A DNA stretch of 64,000 nt from Aphelocoma coerulescens (Eukaryota > Chordata > Aves > Passeriformes > Corvidae), in the NCBI RefSeq assembly GCF_041296385.1, contig NW_027183503.1, positions 186,001 through 250,000 on the forward strand, written 5' to 3'. This document shows, piece after piece, positions 50,008-63,057 of the stretch. Position 1 is the first letter of the stretch; every line of letters starts with the position of its first letter. The translations under genes were made by a program, and so were the position numbers. The notes below the pieces were generated by a model. That model was not told the DNA's origin. It ran no database searches and saw nothing but the letters and a program-made list of their open reading frames with translations.

Positions 50008-52184
50008 TGGAAGCAAGGGACCATTGTGACACTGCGGGGCCTCATGGAACCAATTGTCCATTATGACAATGCGGATCAAAGGAGACCATGGTGACACTGC
50101 GGAACCTGATGGAACCAAGGAGCCATTGTGACACAGTGGGGCCTCATGGAATCAAGGAGACCATTGTGACCCAGGTGTTGCATGTGAAGGCAAGGAGCCA
50201 TTGTGACACTTTGGGCTTCTTCCCTTGAGCTCTGCAGCTGGCTGTCCCAGCCCAGCGCACCATGTGCCACCTGCTCTCCTCAGGGCTCTGCCTGCACACA
50301 GCCCCAGGAGAAGTTTTCCTGTTTGCAAGGAAAGAATGGAAAAGCCGGAGCAGGTTTCCTAAACAACAAACCCCACTCAGGAGCCACATGCTCAGTACAG
50401 GCTGCCGGGAACGATGTCCCCTTTCTACAAGGGTCAGGGTGAGCAGGAATGAATGATCTCTGGGAGCAGAATTCTCGGAGTCTTTCCACTGAATTCTCTG
50501 TCCCTGTGTCTTGGGGTGACTTTATTGTGTGTATCCCCTATTGCTGCTCTATGCCCAGAAGTGAACTTTGTGCATTTCTGTGCCTTTCAACTGAGCCTGA
50601 GAGGGGGGAGAGGAAAAAAAACCGGACAAACTTCTCAGAGCGTTTGTTCAAGGACACACATACACACTCCTCTGCATCCTGCTTGCAGCAAGAGCAGAGG
50701 AAGCAACTTTGTTTCTTTTTAGCCAGTTTTCAGCTCCTTTTCTCTGGGGGGAGATGGAGAGTTGAACTTTGTTTTCCTGGGACTTCGGGGGGTTTTTTTC
50801 CCTTCTTCTCTTCTTGACTCTTTCAACATCAGAGCACATTGGGAGAATTTTCTCCCGAGGTGGGGGCCCTGAATGTGGGCCCATGAGCCAGCTGCAAGGA
50901 GGAGGAGAGAGACTACACCTACGGAAGTGTTGGGGTTCCTCCCCCCTGCCATGAGGTCATGGGAGAGGGGACCCTGGGGTAGAGGCATGGCCTGGGCACG
51001 GGGTCTCCCTGCTCCCTGCTCACATGTGCCCTAACCCTGTTCAGCACTGCTTATTTTGTGTTGCCCTGTGCGAGGAGGGCCCTGGTTGTGCTGTGATTGC
51101 TCAGTTCTTTGGCAGTGCCCCGCCCATGTGGCTGGAGAAGAAAGAGCTCTGAAACTTCTCTCAAGAATCGCTCCCTGTTTCTTTGCACGGGCCTCGCTGT
51201 CTATGGATGTTTCAGGAGACCCCACCGAAACACGGAAGGACTCTCAAATTATCCCAGCTTTCTCTGCACAGCGAGAGCTTTTAATATTTAGCATTGTTAT
51301 CCTTTTCCTGTGTGTTTGTTAAAAAAATAGTTTTTATCTCTTTCACTTTCTTCCCAGGAAAGTTCTTTTTTCCAAAAACCTGGTGGGGGAGGGCTGGGTG
51401 TAACCTGCCTTCTATCAGAGGATATTTTCCTCCACATTTGTCCAAACCGGCACAGCCTGTCCTTTCCTGGGTCTCTGTTGCAGATGGAAGCTGCTGGTGC
51501 CATTGTCAGCTTGAAGCCCTCTTTTGATGCAAGCAGATGTTGCCAGGTGTGTTCAGCAGCTGTTGCTCAATGCTTATGCCAAGCTATTGTGTTCCTCATG
51601 GAACCAAGGAGCCATTGTGACACTGCAGGGGCTGATGGCATCAAGGAGGCAATTGTGACAGTACAGAACCTCCTAGAAACAAGGCTCCATTGTGACACCG
51701 TGGGGAATCATGGAATCAAGGAGCCCATTGTGACACGGCTGCATGGAACCAATGGTCCATGGTTACACGGCGGATTCAAGAAGAGCACGGTGACACCACG
51801 CAACATCACGGAACCATAGGTCCATTGTGACACAGCGGGGCCTCATGGAAACAAGGGGACCATTGTGGCAAAGCAGGGCCTAATGGAAGCATGGAGGGCA
51901 TTGTGACACTAAGGAAACTCCTGGAACCAAGATGACCACTGGCACATAATGGAACCTCATGGAAGCAAGCCTCCATGATGACTTTGGAGGGCCTCGGGGA
52001 CCACAGGACCCATTGTGACACAGCAGGACCTGGTGGAACCAAGGAGCCTTTGTGATACTCCAGATCCACATGGAAGCCAGGGTGCACTGAGACACAGCGG
52101 GGCCTTGTTGGAACCAAAGACACCTCTGCAAAAAGCAGGCCAGCTCATAGAAGCAAGGAGTCCATTGTTACAACATAAAAGCTA
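50008..52184 (+). repeat. Unit 24, long form (2177 bp)
   Basis: Barcode L / GTGGGG / ATGATGA / beta. Front resembles A units (gctgccggga, ccattatgac), but the indel is long. Very close to unit 25. Confidence 0.97.
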
Positions 52185-54361
52185 TGGAAGCAAGGGACCA
52201 TTGTGACACTGCGGGGCCTCATGGAACCAATTGTCCATGATGACAGTGCGGATCAAAGGAGACCATGGTGACACTGCGGAACCTGATGGAACCAAGGAGC
52301 CATTGTGACACAGTGGGGCCTCATGGAATCAAGGAGACCATTGTGACCCAGGTGTTGCATGGGAAGGCAAGGAGCCATTGTGACACTTTGGGCTTCTTCC
52401 CTTGAGCTCTGCAGCTGGCTGTCCCAGCCCAGCGCACCATGTGCCACCTGCTCTCCTCAGGGCTCTGCCTGCACACAGCCCCAGGAGAAGTTTTCCTGTT
52501 TGCAAGGAAAGAATGGAAAAGCCGGAGCAGGTTTCCTAAACAACAAACCCCACTCAGGAGCCACATGCTCAGTACAGGCTGCCGGGAACGATGTCCCCTT
52601 TCTACAAGGGTCAGGGTGAGCAGGAATGAATGATCTCTGGGAGCAGAATTCTCGGAGTCTTTCCACTGAATTCTCTGTCCCTGTGTCTTGGGGTGACTTT
52701 ATTGTGTGTATCCCCTATTGCTGCTCTATGCCCAGAAGTGAACTTTGTGCATTTCTGTGCCTTTCAACTGAGCCTGAGAGGGGGGAGAGGAAAAAAAACC
52801 GGACAAACTTCTCAGAGCGTTTGTTCAAGGACACACATACACACTCCTCTGCATCCTGCTTGCAGCAAGAGCAGAGGAAGCAACTTTGTTTCTTTTTAGC
52901 CAGTTTTCAGCTCCTTTTCTCTGGGGGGAGATGGAGAGTTGAACTTTGTTTTCCTGGGACTTCGGGGGGTTTTTTTCCCTTCTTCTCTTCTTGACTCTTT
53001 CAACATCAGAGCACATTGGGAGAATTTTCTCCCGAGGTGGGGGCCCTGAATGTGGGCCCATGAGCCAGCTGCAAGGAGGAGGAGAGAGACTACACCTACG
53101 GAAGTGTTGGGGTTCCTCCCCCCTGCCATGAGGTCATGGGAGAGGGGACCCTGGGGTAGAGGCATGGCCTGGGCACGGGGTCTCCCTGCTCCCTGCTCAC
53201 ATGTGCCCTAACCCTGTTCAGCACTGCTTATTTTGTGTTGCCCTGTGCGAGGAGGGCCCTGGTTGTGCTGTGATTGCTCAGTTCTTTGGCAGTGCCCCGC
53301 CCATGTGGCTGGAGAAGAAAGAGCTCTGAAACTTCTCTCAAGAATCGCTCCCTGTTTCTTTGCACGGGCCTCGCTGTCTATGGATGTTTCAGGAGACCCC
53401 ACCGAAACACGGAAGGACTCTCAAATTATCCCAGCTTTCTCTGCACAGCGAGAGCTTTTAATATTTAGCATTGTTATCCTTTTCCTGTGTGTTTGTTAAA
53501 AAAATAGTTTTTATCTCTTTCACTTTCTTCCCAGGAAAGTTCTTTTTTCCAAAAACCTGGTGGGGGAGGGCTGGGTGTAACCTGCCTTCTATCAGAGGAT
53601 ATTTTCCTCCACATTTGTCCAAACCGGCACAGCCTGTCCTTTCCTGGGTCTCTGTTGCAGATGGAAGCTGCTGGTGCCATTGTCAGCTTGAAGCCCTCTT
53701 TTGATGCAAGCAGATGTTGCCAGGTGTGTTCAGCAGCTGTTGCTCAATGCTTATGCCAAGCTATTGTGTTCCTCATGGAACCAAGGAGCCATTGTGACAC
53801 TGCAGGGGCTGATGGCATCAAGGAGGCAATTGTGACAGTACAGAACCTCCTAGAAACAAGGCTCCATTGTGACACCGTGGGGAATCATGGAATCAAGGAG
53901 CCCATTGTGACACGGCTGCATGGAACCAATGGTCCATGGTTACACGGCGGATTCAAGAAGAGCACGGTGACACCACGCAACATCACGGAACCATAGGTCC
54001 ATTGTGACACAGCAGGGCCTCATGGAAACAAGGGGACCATTGTGGCAAAGCAGGGCCTAATGGAAGCATGGAGGGCATTGTGACACTAAGGAAACTCCTG
54101 GAACCAAGATGACCACTGGCACATAATGGAACCTCATGGAAGCAAGCCTCCATGATGACTTTGGAGGGCCTCGGGGACCACAGGACCCATTGTGACACAG
54201 CAGGACCTGGTGGAACCAAGGAGCCTTTGTGATACTCCAGATCCACATGGAAGCCAGGGTGCACTGAGACACAGCGGGGCCTTGTTGGAACCAAAGACAC
54301 CTCTGCAAAAAGCAGGCCAGCTCATAGAAGCAAGGAGTCCATTGTTACAACATAAAAGCTA
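52185..54361 (+). repeat. Unit 25, long form (2177 bp)
   Basis: Barcode L / GTGGGG / ATGATGA / beta. Differs from unit 24 by gcatgggaag, ccatgatgac and acagcagggcc (about 54,007). Confidence 0.97.
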
Positions 54362-56537
54362 TGGAAGCAAGGGACCATTGTGACACTGCGGGGCCTCATG
54401 GAACCAATTGTCCATGATGACAGTGCGGATCAAAGGAGACCATGGTGACACTGCGGAACCTGATGGAACCAAGGAGCCATTGTGACACAGTGGGGCCTCA
54501 TGGAATCAAGGAGACCATTGTGACCCAGGTGTTGCATGGGAAGGCAAGGAGCCATTGTGACACTTTGGGCTTCTTCCCTTGAGCTCTGCAGCTGGCTGTC
54601 CCAGCCCAGCGCACCATGTGCCACCTGCTCTCCTCAGGGCTCTGCCTGCACACAGCCCCAGGAGAAGTTTTCCTGTTTGCAAGGAAAGAATGGAAAAGCC
54701 GGAGCAGGTTTCCTAAACAACAAACCCCACTCAGGAGCCACATGCTCAGTACAGGCTGCCTGGAACGATGTCCCCTTTCTACAAGGGTCAGTGTGAGCAG
54801 GAATGAATGATCTCTGGGAGCAGAATTCTCGGAGTCTTTCCACTGAATTCTCTGTCCCTGTGTCTTGGGGTGACTTTATTGTGTGTATCCCCTATTGCTG
54901 CTCTATGCCCAGAAGTGAACTTTGTGCGTTTCTGTGCCTTTCAACTGAGCCTGAGAGGGGGGAGAGGAAAAAAAACCGGACAAACTTCTCAGAGCGTTTG
55001 TTCAAGGACACACATACACACTCCTCTGCATCCTGCTTGCAGCAAGAGCAGAGGAAGCAACTTTGTTTCTTTTTAGCCAGTTTTAAGCTCCTTTTCTCTG
55101 GGGGGAGATGGAGAGTTGAACTTTGTTTTCCTGGGACTTCGGGGGTTTTTTTCCCTTCTTCTCTTCTTGACTCTTTCAACATCAGAGCACATTGGGAGAA
55201 TTTTCTCCCGAGGTGGGGGCCCTGAATGTGGGCCCATGAGCCAGCTGCAAGGAGGAGGAGAGAGACTACACCTACGGAAGTGTTGGGGTTCCTCCCCCCT
55301 GCCATGCGGTCATGGGAGAGGGGACCCTGGGGTAGAGGCATGGCCTGGGCACGGGGTCTCCCTGCTCCCTGCTCACATGTGCCCTAACCCTGTTCAGCAC
55401 TGCTTATTTTGTGTTGCCCTGTGTGAGGAGGGCCCTGGTTGTGCTGTGATTGCTCAGTTCTTTGGCAGTGCCCCGCCCATGTGGCTGGAGAAGAAAGAGC
55501 TCTGAAACTTCTCTCAAGAATCGCTCCCTGTTTCTTTGCACGGGCCTCGCTGTCTATGGATGTTTCAGGAGACCCCACCGAAACACAGAAGGACTCTCAA
55601 ATTATCCCAGCTTTCTCTGCACAGCGAGAGGTTTTAATATTTAGCATTGTTATCCTTTTCCTGTGTGTTTGTTAAAAAAATAGTTTTTATCTCTTTCACT
55701 TTCTTCCCAGGAAAGTTCTTTTTTCCAAAAACCTGGTGGGGGAGGGCTGGGTGTAACCTGCCTTCTATCAGAGGATATTTTCCTCCACATTTGTCCAAAC
55801 CGGCACAGCCTGTCCTTTCCTGGGTCTCTGTTGCAGATGGAAGCTGCTGGTGCCATTGTCAGCTTGAAGCACTCTTTTGATGCAAGCAGATGTTGCCAGG
55901 TGTGTTCAGCAGCTGTTGCTCAATGCTTATGCCAAGCTATTGTGTTCCTCATGGAACCAAGGAGCCATTGTGACACTGCAGGGGCTGATGGCATCAAGGA
56001 GGCAATTGTGACAGTACAGAACCTCCTAGAAACAAGGCTCCATTGTGACACCGTGGGGAATCATGGAATCAAGGAGCCCATTGTGACACGGCTGCATGGA
56101 ACCAATGGTCCATGGTTACACGGCGGATTCAAGAAGAGCACGGTGACACCACGCAACATCACGGAACCATAGGTCCATTGTGACACAGCGGGGCCTCATG
56201 GAAACAAGGGGACCATTGTGGCAAAGCAGGGCCTAATGGAAGCATGGAGAGCATTGTGACACTAAGGAAACTCCTGGAACCAAGATGACCACTGGCACAT
56301 AATGGAACCTCATGGAAGCAAGCCTCCACGATGGTTTTGGAGGGCCTCAGGGACCACAGGACCCATTGTGACACAGCAGGACCTGGTGGAACCAAGGAGC
56401 CTTTGTGATACTCCAGATCCACATGGAAGCCAGGGTGCACTGAGACACAGCGGGGCCTTGTTGGAACCAAAGACACCTCTGCAAAAAGCAGGCTAGCTCA
56501 TAGAAGCAAGGAGTCCTTTGTTACAACATCAAACCTA
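54362..56537 (+). repeat. Unit 26, long form (2176 bp)
   Basis: Barcode L / GTGGGG / GATGG / alpha. Shares ttttaagctcc with unit 15, and agaggttttaat and gaagcactc with units 23 and 27. Confidence 0.97.
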
Positions 56538-58709
56538 TGGAAGCAAGGGACCATTTTGACACTGCGGGGCCTCATGGAACCAATTGTCCATGATGACAGT
56601 GCGGATCAAAGGAGACCATGGTGACACTGCGGAACCTGATGGAACCAAGGAGCCATTGTGACACAGTGGGGCCTCATGGAATCAAGGAGACCATTGTGAC
56701 CCAGGTGTTGCATGTGAAGGCAAGGAGCCATTGTGACACTTTGGGCTTCTTCCCTTGAGCTCTGCAGCTGGCTGTCCCAGCCCAGCGCACCATGTGCCAC
56801 CTGCTCTCCTCAGGGCTCTGCCTGCACACAGCCCCAGGAGAAGTTTTCCTGTTTGCAAGGAAAGAATGGAAAAGCCGGAGCAGGTTTCCTAAACAACAAA
56901 CCCCACTCAGGAGCCACATGCTCAGTACAGGCTGCCTGGAACGATGTCCCCTTTCTACAAGGGTCAGTGTGAGCAGGAATGAATGATCTCTGGGAGCAGA
57001 ATTCTCGGAGTCTTTCCACTGAATTCTCTGTCCCTGTGTCTTGGGGTGACTTTATTGTGTGTATCCCCTATTGCTGCTCTATGCCCAGAAGTGAACTTTG
57101 TGCATTTCTGTGCCTTTCAACTGAGCCTGAGAGGGGGGAGAGGAAAAAAAACCGGACAAACTTCTCAGAGCGTTTTTTCAAGGACACACATACACACTCC
57201 TCTGCATCCTGCTTGCAGCAAGAGCAGAGGAAGCAACTTTGTTTCTTTTTAGCCAGTTTTCAGCTCCTTTTCTCTGGGGGGAGATGGAGAGTTGAACTTT
57301 GTTTTCCTGGGACTTCGGGGGGTTTTTTTCCCTTCTTCTCTTCTTGACTCTTTCAACATCAGAGCACATTGGGAGAATTTTCTCCCGAGGTGGGGGCCCT
57401 GAATGTGGGCCCATGAGCCAGCTGCAAGGAGGAGGAGAGAGACTACACCTACGGAAGTGTTGGGGTTCCTCCCCCCTGCCATGAGGTCATGGGAGAGGGG
57501 ACCCTGGGGTAGAGGCATGGCCTGGGCACGGGGGGTCTCCCTGCTTACATGTGCCCTAATCCTGTTCAGCACTGCTTATTTTGTGTTGCCCTGTGCCAGG
57601 AGGGCCCTGGTTGTGCTGTGATTGCTCAGTTCTTTGGCAGTGCCCCGCCCATGTGGCTGGAGAAGAAAGAGCTCTGAAACTTCTCTCAAGAATCGCTCCC
57701 TGTTTCTTTGCACGGGCCTCGCTGTCTATGGATGTTTCAGGAGACCCCACCGAAACACAGAAGGACTCTCAAATTATCCCAGCTTTCTCTGCACAGCGAG
57801 AGGTTTTAATATTTAGCATTGTTATCCTTTTCCTGTGTGTTTGTTAAAAAAATAGTTTTTATCTCTTTCACTTTCTTCCCAGGAAAGTTCTTTTTTCCAA
57901 AAACCTGGTGGGGGAGGGCTGGGTGTAACCTGCCTTCTATCAGAGGATATTTTCCTCCACATTTGTCCAAACCGGCACAGCCTGTCCTTTCCTGGGTCTC
58001 TGTTGCAGATGGAAGCTGCTGGTGCCATTGTCAGCTTGAAGCACTCTTTTGATGCAAGCAGATGTTGCCAGGTGTGTTCAGCAGCTGTTGCTCAATGCTT
58101 ATGCCAAGCTATTGTGTTCCTCATGGAACCAAGGAGCCATTGTGACACTGCAGGGGCTGATGGCATCAAGGAGGCAATTGTGACAGTACAGAACCTCCTA
58201 GAAACAAGGCTCCATTGTGACACCGTGGGGAATCATGGAATCAAGGAGCCCATTGTGACACGGCTGCATGGAACCAATGGTCCATGGTTACACGGCGGAT
58301 TCAAGAAGAGCACGGTGACACCACGCAACATCACGGAACCATAGGTCCATTGTGACACAGCGGGGCCTCATGGAAACAAGGGGACCATTGTGGCAAAGCA
58401 GGGCCTAATGGAAGCATGGAGAGCATTGTGACACTAAGGAAACTCCTGGAACCAAGATGACCACTGGCACATAATGGAACCTCATGGAAGCAAGCCTCCA
58501 CGATGGTTTTGGAGGGCCTCAGGGACCACAGGACCCATTGTGACACAGCAGGACCTGGTGGAACCAAGGAGCCTTTGTGATACTCCAGATCCACATGGAA
58601 GCCAGGGTGCACTGAGACACAGCGGGGCCTTGTTGGAACCAAAGACACCTCTGCAAAAAGCAGGCTAGCTCATAGAAGCAAGGAGTCCTTTGTTACAACA
58701 TCAAACCTA
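56538..58709 (+). repeat. Unit 27, form A-like (2172 bp)
   Basis: Barcode S / GTGGGG / GATGG / alpha. Has tgtgccaggag, shared with units 6, 17, 19, 23 and 28. Near-identical to the front of unit 28. Confidence 0.97.
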
Positions 58710-60881
58710 TGGAAGCAAGGGACCATTTTGACACTGCGGGGCCTCATGGAACCAATTGTCCATGATGACAGTGCGGATCAAAGGAGACCATGGTGACACT
58801 GCGGAACCTGATGGAACCAAGGAGCCATTGTGACACAGTGGGGCCTCATGGAATCAAGGAGACCATTGTGACCCAGGTGTTGCATGTGAAGGCAAGGAGC
58901 CATTGTGACACTTTGGGCTTCTTCCCTTGAGCTCTGCAGCTGGCTGTCCCAGCCCAGCGCACCATGTGCCACCTGCTCTCCTCAGGGCTCTGCCTGCACA
59001 CAGCCCCAGGAGAAGTTTTCCTGTTTGCAAGGAAAGAATGGAAAAGCCGGAGCAGGTTTCCTAAACAACAAACCCCACTCAGGAGCCACATGCTCAGTAC
59101 AGGCTGCCTGGAACGATGTCCCCTTTCTACAAGGGTCAGTGTGAGCAGGAATGAATGATCTCTGGGAGCAGAATTCTCGGAGTCTTTCCACTGAATTCTC
59201 TGTCCCTGTGTCTTGGGGTGACTTTATTGTGTGTATCCCCTATTGCTGCTCTATGCCCAGAAGTGAACTTTGTGCATTTCTGTGCCTTTCAACTGAGCCT
59301 GAGAGGGGGGAGAGGAAAAAAAACCGGACAAACTTCTCAGAGCGTTTTTTCAAGGACACACATACACACTCCTCTGCATCCTGCTTGCAGCAAGAGCAGA
59401 GGAAGCAACTTTGTTTCTTTTTAGCCAGTTTTCAGCTCCTTTTCTCTGGGGGGAGATGGAGAGTTGAACTTTGTTTTCCTGGGACTTCGGGGGGTTTTTT
59501 TCCCTTCTTCTCTTCTTGACTCTTTCAACATCAGAGCACATTGGGAGAATTTTCTCCCGAGGTGGGGGCCCTGAATGTGGGCCCATGAGCCAGCTGCAAG
59601 GAGGAGGAGAGAGACTACACCTACGGAAGTGTTGGGGTTCCTCCCCCCTGCCATGAGGTCATGGGAGAGGGGACCCTGGGGTAGAGGCATGGCCTGGGCA
59701 CGGGGGGTCTCCCTGCTTACATGTGCCCTAATCCTGTTCAGCACTGCTTATTTTGTGTTGCCCTGTGCCAGGAGGGCCCTGGTTGTGCTGTGATTGCTCA
59801 GTTCTTTGGCAGTGCCCCGCCCATGTGGCTGGAGAAGAAAGAGCTCTGAAACTTCTCTCAAGAATCGCTCCCTGTTTCTTTGCACGGGCCTCGCTGTCTA
59901 TGGATGTTTCAGGAGACCCCACCGAAACACGGAAGGACTCTCAAATTATCCCAGCTTTCTCTGCACAGCGAGAGCTTTTAATATTTAGCATTGCTATCCT
60001 TTTCCTGTGTGTTTGTTAAAAAAATAGTTTTTATCTCTTTCACTTTCTTCCCAGGAAAGTTCTTTTTTCCAAAAACCTGGTGGGGGAGGGCTGGGTGTAA
60101 CCTGCCTTCTATCAGAGGATATTTTCCTCCACATTTGTCCAAACCGGCACAGCCTGTCCTTTCCTGGGTCTCTGTTGCAGATGGAAGCTGCTGGTGCCAT
60201 TGTCAGCTTGAAGCCCTCTTTTGATGCAAGCAGATGTTGCCAGGTGTGTTCAGCAGCTGTTGCTCAATGCTTATGCCAAGCTATTGTGTTCCTCATGGAA
60301 CCAAGGAGCCATTGTGACACTGCAGGGGCTGATGGCATCAAGGAGGCAATTGTGACAGTACAGAACCTCCTAGAAACAAGGCTCCATTGTGACACCGTGG
60401 GGAATCATGGAATCAAGGAGCCCATTGTGACACGGCTGCATGGAACCAATGGTCCATGGTTACACGGCGGATTCAAGAAGAGCACGGTGACACCACGCAA
60501 CATCACGGAACCGTAGGTCCATTGTGACACAGCGGGGCCTCATGGAAACAAGGGGACCATTGTGGCAAAGCAGGGCCTAATGGAAGCATGGAGGGCATTG
60601 TGACACTAAGGAAACTCCTGGAACCAAGATGACCACTGGCACATAATGGAACCTCATGGAAGCAAGCCTCCATGATGACTTTGGAGGGCCTCGGGGACCA
60701 CAGGACCCATTGTGACACAGCAGGACCTGGTGGAACCAAGGAGCCTTTGTGATACTCCAGATCCACATGGAAGCCAGGGTGCACTGAGACACAGCGGGGC
60801 CTTGTTGGAACCAAAGACACCTCTGCAAAAAGCAGGCCAGCTCATAGAAGCAAGGAGTCCATTGTTACAACATAAAAGCTA
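58710..60881 (+). repeat. Unit 28, form A-like (2172 bp)
   Basis: Barcode S / GTGGGG / ATGATGA / beta. Front copies unit 27. The rear matches unit 15, including accgtaggtcc at about 60,510. Confidence 0.97.
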
Positions 60882-63057
60882 TGGAAGCAAGGGACCATTG
60901 TGACACTGCGGGGCCTCATGGAACCAATTGTCCATGATGACAGTGCGGATCAAAGGAGACCATGGTGACACTGCGGAACCTGATGGAACCAAGGAGCCAT
61001 TGTGACACAGTGGGGCCTCATGGAATCAAGGAGACCATTGTGACCCAGGTGTTGCATGGGAAGGCAAGGAGCCATTGTGACACTTTGGGCTTCTTCCCTT
61101 GAGCTCTGCAGCTGGCTGTCCCAGCCCAGCGCACCATGTGCCACCTGCTCTCCTCAGGGCTCTGCCTGCACACAGCCCCAGGAGAAGTTTTCCTGTTTGC
61201 AAGGAAAGAATGGAAAAGCCGGAGCAGGTTTCCTAAACAACAAACCCCACTCAGGAGCCACATGCTCAGTACAGGCTGCCTGGAACGATGTCCCCTTTCT
61301 ACAAGGGTCAGTGTGAGCAGGAATGAATGATCTCTGGGAGCAGAATTCTCGGAGTCTTTCCACTGAATTCTCTGTCCCTGTGTCTTGGGGTGACTTTATT
61401 GTGTGTATCCCCTATTGCTGCTCTATGCCCAGAAGTGAACTTTGTGCGTTTCTGTGCCTTTCAACTGAGCCTGAGAGGGGGGAGAGGAAAAAAACCGGAC
61501 AAACTTCTCAGAGCGTTTTTTCAAGGACACACATACACACTCCTCTGCATCCTGCTTGCAGCAAGAGCAGAGGAAGCAACTTGGTTTCTTTTTTGCCAGT
61601 TTTCAGCTCCTTTTCTCTGGGGGGAGATGGAGAGTTGAACTTTGTTTTCCTGGGACTTCGGGGGTTTTTTTTCCCTTCTTCTCTTCTTGACTCTTTCAAC
61701 ATCAGAGCACATTGGGAGAATTTTCTCCCGAGGTGGGGGCCCTGAATGTGGGCCCATGAGCCAGCTGCAAGGAGGAGGAGAGAGACTACACCTACGGAAG
61801 TGTTGGGGTTCCTCCCAACTGCCATGCGGTCATGGGAGAGGGGACCTTGGGGTAGAGGCATGGCCTGGGCACGGGGTCTCCCTGCTCCCTGCTCACATGT
61901 GCCCTAACCCTGTTCAGCACTGCTTATTTTGTGTTGCCCTGTGTGAGGAGGGCCCTGGTTGTGCTGTGATTGCTCAGTTCTTTGGCAGTGCCCCGCCCAT
62001 GTGGCTGGAGAAGAAAGAGCTCTGAAACTTCTCTCAAGAATCGCTCCCTGTTTCTTTGCACGGGCCTCGCTGTCTATGGATGTTTCAGGAGACCCCACCG
62101 AAACACAGAAGGACTCTCAAATTATCCCAGCTTTCTCTGCACAGCGAGAGCTTTTAATATTTAGCATTGCTATCCTTTTCCTGTGTGTTTGTTAAAAAAA
62201 TAGTTTTTATCTCTTTCACTTTCTTCCCAGGAAAGTTCTTTTTTCCAAAAACCTGGTGGGGGAGGGCTGGGTGTAACCTGCCTTCTATCAGAGGATATTT
62301 TCCTCCACATTTGTCCAAACCGGCACAGCCTGTCCTTTCCTGGGTCTCTGTTGCAGATGGAAGCTGCTGGTGCCATTGTCAGCTTGAAGCCCTCTTTTGA
62401 TGCAAGCAGATGTTGCCAGGTGTGTTCAGCAGTTGTTGCTCAATGCTTATGCCAAGCTATTGTGTTCCTCATGGAACCAAGGAGCCATTGTGACACTGCA
62501 GGGGCTGATGGCATCAAGGAGGCAATTGTGACAGTACAGAACCTCCTAGAAACAAGGCTCCATTGTGACACCGTGGGGAATCATGGAATCAAGGAGCCCA
62601 TTGTGACACGGCTGCATGGAACCAATGGTCCATGGTTACACGGCGGATTCAAGAAGAGCACGGTGACACCACGCAACATCACGGAACCATAGGTCCATTG
62701 TGACACAGCGGGGCCTCATGGAAACAAGGGGACCATTGTGGCAAAGCAGGGCCTAATGGAAGCATGGAGGGCATTGTGACACTAAGGAAACTCCTGGAAC
62801 CAAGATGACCACTGGCACATAATGGAACCTCATGGAAGCAAGCCTCCATGATGACTTTGGAGGGCCTCGGGGACCACAGGACCCATTGTGACACAGCAGG
62901 ACCTGGTGGAACCAAGGAGCCTTTGTGATACTCCAGATCCACATGGAAGCCAGGGTGCACTGAGACACAGCGGGGCCTTGTTGGAACCAAAGACACCTCT
63001 GCAAAAAGCAGGCCAGCTCATAGAAGCAAGGAGTCCATTGTTACAACATAAAAGCTA
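60882..63057 (+). repeat. Unit 29, long form (2176 bp)
   Basis: Barcode L / GTGGGG / ATGATGA / beta. Shares cctcccaactgcc and gggaccttggg with unit 16, and agcagttgttgc with units 19 and 21. Confidence 0.97.
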